NCBI GenBank assembly: GCA_965220955.1
Contig: CBDCRK010000009.1
Span: forward strand, 1-18,585
Source of the DNA: CBDCRK01 sp965220955
Lineage (GTDB): Bacteria; Desulfobacterota; Binatia; Bin18; CBDCRK01
Length of the DNA stretch: 18,585 bases
Direction: 5' to 3'
Part shown: in pieces, positions 15,978 to 18,585 of the stretch
Position numbering within the stretch: position 1 is the first letter of the stretch
Layout: every line of letters begins with the position of its first letter
The notes under the pieces: model-generated
The model's input: the letters and a program-made list of their open reading frames with translations, nothing else
Told to the model about the DNA's origin: nothing
Databases searched by the model: none
Program-made: the position numbers and the translations under genes

Positions 15978-16924
15978 ATGACTGGATTATCCGACCAATC
16001 TCCCGATTTGCGAACGGCGCTTCAACAGTAAGCCCTAATACATAGGCGGTTTGTTGAGCGTATCCAGTCTCGGACCGTTGTTCTCCAACGGCTTGCTGAG
16101 CAGCAACCACGATTTAGTGACTTGGTCCGGCGACTTGACGAATTCCTAAAGCGGTTTGATGACCAGCACCGACAAGCTAGTGACTCAATAAAGTGGTTTG
16201 TCGAGCAGCACCGACAAATTACTGAGTTTTCAAGCGATGTCAATTGCAACTTGGTTAAGTTCGAGCATGACGCAAGTTTCGAAAACGTCGTGTTCGGGCA
16301 AAGGGCCGAATTCCAGTCGGCAGAGTTCGCGGGCCGAACATACTTCCAGGGAACCCGTTTCAAGACGCGTGTCCCTGAGTGTTTCGAGACAACTTTCCAC
16401 GAATACACTGATTGGCATGACGCCAAATGGCCGAGCGTACCTGACAATGCCGACGAAGCAAGGGAGCAGGTCCACTACTACCAACGGCTGGCTCTGGCGA
16501 TGAATAAACTGGAGAAGCCTGACGACCGGAACTTTTTCTTTCGACAGGAGATGCAGGCGAGTAGACGCGCCGAAGGGTGGAGCGTCGTCAGAGTATTGAA
16601 CTGGCTCTATGAACTTATCTGTGACTACGGGCATGGTCTTGCCCGCATTGCTACCTTCTGGTTTGGACACGTTATAAGTTGCAAAATGGCATCTCAAGGC
16701 AAGAAGCGTATGAGTTCATGTGCAATTTACCTCAGGCGTTTGTGATCAGCTTTTCCAATACGCACGGCTTTCTGGGGCTGACCCGTGGATTTTTACAGGA
16801 TACGATCAAGGCTTGGGCGGACGTTTCGTTTTTCAACCTCATTGGCGGCGTCCAGACCGTCCTCGGAATAATCCTTTTATTTTTCCTATTATTGACAATC
16901 CGGAATCGGTTTCGCATGCGGTGA
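15978..16924 (+). pseudogene. Pentapeptide-repeat membrane protein gene broken by a stop and a frameshift
   Basis: ATG 15978 (with GAGGAA upstream) reads MTGLSDQSPDLRTALQQ, then TAA 16029-16031, then resumes in the same frame as ALIHRRFVERIQSRTVVLQR. Next comes a heptad-like helical part with FVEQHRQ-type repeats, then F-at-every-fifth-position sequence (VKFEHDASFENVVFGQRAEF, FAGRTYFQGTRF) typical of pentapeptide-repeat helices. A DWHDAKWP, YYQRLALAMNKL and FFFRQEM segment follows, then an LYELICDYGHGLARIATFWFG membrane helix. Near 16675-16690 the frame shifts by one; the other frame continues NGISRQEAYEFMCNLPQAFV, then a final membrane helix FNLIGGVQTVLGIILLFFLL and LTIRNRFRMR, stop 16922-16924. 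The stop and frameshift separate regions that clearly belong together, so I call it a pseudogene. Sequencing error or suppression could also explain one lesion each. Confidence 0.8.
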
Positions 16925-16955
16925 CCAGAGGCGGTATTGCGATTACGTCGCAGCT

Positions 16956-16981
16956 GTCGGCTTACGCTACGCTAACCCGAC
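16956..16981. repeat. REP-like palindrome of the TTACGCTACGCTAA type
   Basis: GTCGGCTTA and TAACCCGAC pair except for one C-C mismatch and enclose CGCTACGC, which can add a short inner stem. The TTACGCTACGCTAA core resembles a widespread family of intergenic palindromes in environmental genomes. It is distinct from the GTAGGGTGGG-type palindrome at 8257, so the genome seems to carry at least two REP-like families. Confidence 0.6.
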
Positions 16982-17116
16982 CTATGGCTGGGCGACCGGG
17001 TCCGTGTCGAACGGTCGTGGACCTTGTGTGCGAACGACCGAGAGCGTTACCACTATTGTTTCGGCGGCCTATTATCTCACAATGCCCGGTAGCGGACACA
17101 GAGAGGTTATATAACG

Positions 17117-17203
17117 ATGTGCGGCCGCTCCGCGCAGTCACTAGCCGACGCACGCTACAGCCTAGTGAGGCCGCTATCCTCGGTGCAGCCCCATCAATGT
17201 TGA
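17117..17203 (+). pseudogene. Possible N-terminal fragment of an SRAP (YedK/HMCES) protein
   Basis: ATG 17117 reads MCGRSAQSLADARYSLVRPL and stops at 17201-17203 after 28 codons. MCGR is the invariant start of SRAP proteins, whose Cys2 makes a protective DNA-protein crosslink at abasic sites. Nothing after it, such as the family's N-x-x-P segment, can be found, so it would be a fragment. A 10-base perfect palindrome GTTATATAAC (17106-17115) sits just before the ATG. Four residues are weak evidence and chance remains likely. Confidence 0.2.
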
Positions 17204-17255
17204 TTTCTTACATTGTTTATGAACAAGACCAAGCAAAGGCTCCCATGATGGCTTT

Positions 17256-17272
17256 GGTAGCTTTGGGCTACC
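17256..17272 (-). terminator. Hairpin at the end of the 248-aa minus-strand gene
   Basis: On the minus strand GGTAGC and GCTACC form a six-pair stem around a five-base loop (CCAAA), and the first arm contains the TAG stop at 17268-17270. No T-tract follows, so intrinsic termination would be weak; it could also act as an mRNA 3' stabiliser. Confidence 0.35.
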
Positions 17273-18014
17273 TTCGAATACCCGCGTTTCGTTCAAACCT
17301 GTCCAGGTGTTTTGTAAGTATTTCTATGTGTTTCCTTGCGCCGAGTGCTTTAGCAACAGCTATATGAGATACAAAACTTGTATACACACAGTTCCAGAGA
17401 TCGTTTGCAGCGGCAGCTATTCTTGGCGTCCCCAGTATTCCGTTTGTACGGAAACGGGGCGGATTACCACAATACATATCCATGATATGCGGGGAAGCAC
17501 CGTGCACGAACCCGGAGTACGTTTTACTTATAGTCCTCATCACCTCCTGAGGGCTACTTGCAGGTATTTTAATCCCCGCCATTCGCTCCATATACTCGTG
17601 TATTTTTCTTCGTGGAATCATAGGCCGCTTTTGACTAGAATCAATCAGAGTACCAGATTCATCGATTTCTTCTTGCCAAAATGCTTCCAGGAAACGTTTG
17701 TGAAGTTCAGTAATTGAGTCATTAGTGACCGCATAGACTAAGAACATGATATCTTCGTTTGTCTCGTCGATTGTGCGTTGCAAGATTGCCTGTTCCTGAA
17801 CAAAGCCATGATTTAATAATAAAAGTGCGGCCCGAACTGAGCTTTGTACTCGCGCAAGTTTTTGGATCATTGCCTGGTATATGCTTTTTTCTTTAAACCG
17901 CCACGCCTCCCCAAACGAGAGTTGAACGAGTACCGGTTTGTTTGGCATAGAATTTTCGAAGTCTTGAAATGTACGATCCATCAGATCAAGCATTTTATCT
18001 ATGTCTGTGTTCAT
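17268..18014 (-). CDS. Conserved alpha-helical protein of unknown function (YSGFVHG motif)
   Basis: This 248-aa protein starts at ATG 18012-18014 with GAGG about eight bases upstream. It is almost entirely helical and has no membrane span or signal. The segment SSVRAALLLLNHGFVQEQAI, then LQRTIDETNEDIMFLVYA, resembles the helical bundle of DUF5677/HEPN-like proteins. A later YSGFVHGASPHIMDMYCGNP with FRTNGILGTPR looks like a conserved signature, and I have an impression of this motif in unannotated proteins elsewhere. No clear R-x4-6-H RNase motif of active HEPN toxins is visible, so I do not claim nuclease activity. It lies just downstream of the higBA remnant on the same strand and in an island with restriction genes. 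The intact frame amid decayed neighbours suggests it is functional. Function unknown. Confidence 0.8.
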   Translation of the reverse strand: MNTDIDKMLDLMDRTFQDFENSMPNKPVLVQLSFGEAWRFKEKSIYQAMIQKLARVQSSVRAALLLLNHGFVQEQAILQRTIDETNEDIMFLVYAVTNDSITELHKRFLEAFWQEEIDESGTLIDSSQKRPMIPRRKIHEYMERMAGIKIPASSPQEVMRTISKTYSGFVHGASPHIMDMYCGNPPRFRTNGILGTPRIAAAANDLWNCVYTSFVSHIAVAKALGARKHIEILTKHLDRFERNAGIRR

Positions 18015-18034
18015 GGCGCGATCCTCACTGGCGA

Positions 18035-18216
18035 TTATGTCGAGTCGAGTCGAATGGCCATCTCCGGTGAAACGGTTGAGTGGCCGTTCAGTACGAGCGA
18101 AAGCGTGTGACGGGCCACATCAGGCACTTCGCCGCTTCCGTAACGTTCAGCCCGAGCGGGTCCAGACAGTTCTCCTTGATGCTCCGGCCGGGATGCGGGG
18201 GATTCTTCATAGGCAT
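18035..18216 (-). pseudogene. higA: Frameshifted higA antitoxin remnant
   Basis: The minus strand from ATG 18214-18216, after an AGAGGG binding site, reads MPMKNPPHPGRSIKENCLDP then LGLNVTEAAKCL, the unmistakable start of HigA-family addiction antidotes. The HTH then continues in another frame as DVARHTLSLVLNGHSTVSPE and MAIRLDST, ending at TAA 18035-18037. A single-base loss near 18121 explains the shift. The C-terminal third after MAIRL is also gone. The antitoxin cannot be made in full; the DNA-binding part is split. Confidence 0.88.
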
Positions 18217-18231
18217 GCGGTTTCCCTCTTG

Positions 18232-18294
18232 CTAGTGATAATCGACCAAGTCGACGTCGTATGCGTTACCGTCTTCAAAGCGGAAGATGATCCG
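18232..18294 (-). pseudogene. higB: C-terminal remnant of a HigB/RelE toxin
   Basis: Twenty codons read RIIFRFEDGNAYDVDLVDYH and a stop at 18232-18234, the canonical end of HigB toxins (W-R-I-x-F-R-[WF]-E-D/N-G-x-AYDVEIVDYH). The upstream side is broken by TGA at 18295-18297 and by unrelated coding sequence. It lies 15 bases before the higA remnant in the standard toxin-first order. The toxin is non-functional. Confidence 0.85.
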
Positions 18295-18315
18295 TCAGTT
18301 CGTTGAACCGGCTGG

Positions 18316-18585
18316 TTAGCGGATGTTGTTCTGCGACTCCTGGCTTACATCTATTACACAGACCGATATCTTGCGCGCTTCGTCCTCAGATAACCTCGCC
18401 TTCAGTCGCTCCTCCAGCTCTTGGGGACTGTCCGGGCGAGTGCCGGACGGGGGTGGCTGTGTGCAGTCTTTGCCGAACCAGAACACCAGATAGATCCCGT
18501 ATCCGTTGGTGGCCGGGTCGCTCGTGTACTGCTTGATCAGCTGGTCCTTGCATGCGCGCCATAAGTCTCGGTGATCATTCTTTTT
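18316..18585 (-). CDS. C-terminus of a large protein with a PD-(D/E)xK-like domain (start outside window)
   Basis: The minus-strand frame is open from the window edge to TAA 18316-18318, 89 residues, opening KKNDHRDLWRACKDQLIKQY and continuing with GYGIYLVFWFGKDC, a Pro-rich linker, ELEERLKARLSEDEARKISV and CVIDVS. The order (E-x)K, HRDLW-x3-x-QL-x3-Y, GIYLV-x-WF recalls the C-terminal restriction-endonuclease-like domain of large NACHT/STAND-type defence proteins, where the catalytic E-x-K lies just before this segment. The Glu is not in the window, so nuclease activity cannot be judged. The last residues (SQNNIR) run into the higB remnant and may not be native. Reading frame and family-type pattern are convincing; the functional label is inference. 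Confidence 0.65.
   Translation of the reverse strand, partial: KKNDHRDLWRACKDQLIKQYTSDPATNGYGIYLVFWFGKDCTQPPPSGTRPDSPQELEERLKARLSEDEARKISVCVIDVSQESQNNIR

Larger units (their letters stand above)
16925..17267. other. 343-base gap after the pentapeptide gene, no complete gene
   Basis: I find a REP-like palindrome (16956-16981), a short MCGR-starting frame (17117-17203) and a hairpin at 17256-17272 that overlaps the stop of the minus-strand gene. Longer frames across the gap lack starts, binding sites and coding character. The stretch looks like leftover intergenic DNA plus remnants from past insertions. Confidence 0.5.

Noticed and set aside
16720..17367. 215-aa plus-strand frame
   Set aside because: It overlaps the end of the pentapeptide gene, a REP-like palindrome and the 248-aa minus-strand gene; composition is Arg/Pro/Thr-rich without any fold pattern.
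11304..18585. BREX or DISARM system
   Set aside because: The large methylase resembles PglX/DrmMI in length and motifs, but no BrxL, BrxC, PglZ, DrmA or DrmB partner is seen in the window and the protein has its own N-terminal nuclease.

Overview
The window is 18.6 kb of bacterial DNA of moderate GC content from an organism I cannot place at genus level. ClpA, an LLM-class flavoprotein, an SMP-30 lactonase-like protein, an ACMSD-like amidohydrolase and an M20 amidohydrolase, together with scattered palindromic repeats, suggest an uncultured environmental heterotroph with a catabolic genome (Tectomicrobia, SAR202-like Chloroflexi and deltaproteobacterial lineages look like this). That placement is only an impression.

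Left part, about 1-11,300, is chromosomal-type sequence. The 3' part of clpA overlaps a small unknown gene. A decayed VOC (glyoxalase-fold) gene, a hicAB toxin-antitoxin pair and an SDR oxidoreductase with an Asn where the catalytic Lys should be follow. Next come two small divergent unknown genes, an amidohydrolase, a convergent YbhN/LPG-synthase-like membrane protein, an LLM flavin oxidoreductase behind a GTGCAC-bearing direct repeat, an SMP-30/gluconolactonase-like gene, and a minus-strand M20 hydrolase-GNAT acetyltransferase pair. Most of these genes sit in separate short transcription units. Dispersed repeats lie in the gaps (5836-5861 and 8257-8281).

Right part, about 11,304-18,585, is an accessory, defence-type island. 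It starts inside a gene: an amidase-signature ORF runs normally for about 49 codons, then its homology stops within a few bases of the start of an XRE antitoxin-like gene. Behind that are a 26-codon scrap resembling the N-terminus of a type I restriction (HsdR-like) subunit and a 1349-aa single-chain restriction-modification protein (PD-(D/E)xK nuclease plus N6-adenine methyltransferase, Eco57I/type IIG-like). A pentapeptide-repeat membrane gene broken by a stop and a frameshift comes next, then a REP-like palindrome. On the minus strand are an intact 248-aa alpha-helical protein of unknown function, a decayed higBA module, and the C-terminus of a large protein leaving the window, which I read as a PD-(D/E)xK-like effector domain.

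The island holds one large intact RM enzyme and one intact unknown protein among at least five remnants (amidase, hsdR-like, pentapeptide, higB/higA, possible SRAP). This fits repeated insertion and deletion at one hot spot. I did not find a clear new multi-gene system. The best candidates for unrecognised biology are the 248-aa protein, the truncated right-edge effector, the pentapeptide membrane protein beside the RM gene, and the SDR lacking its catalytic Lys.
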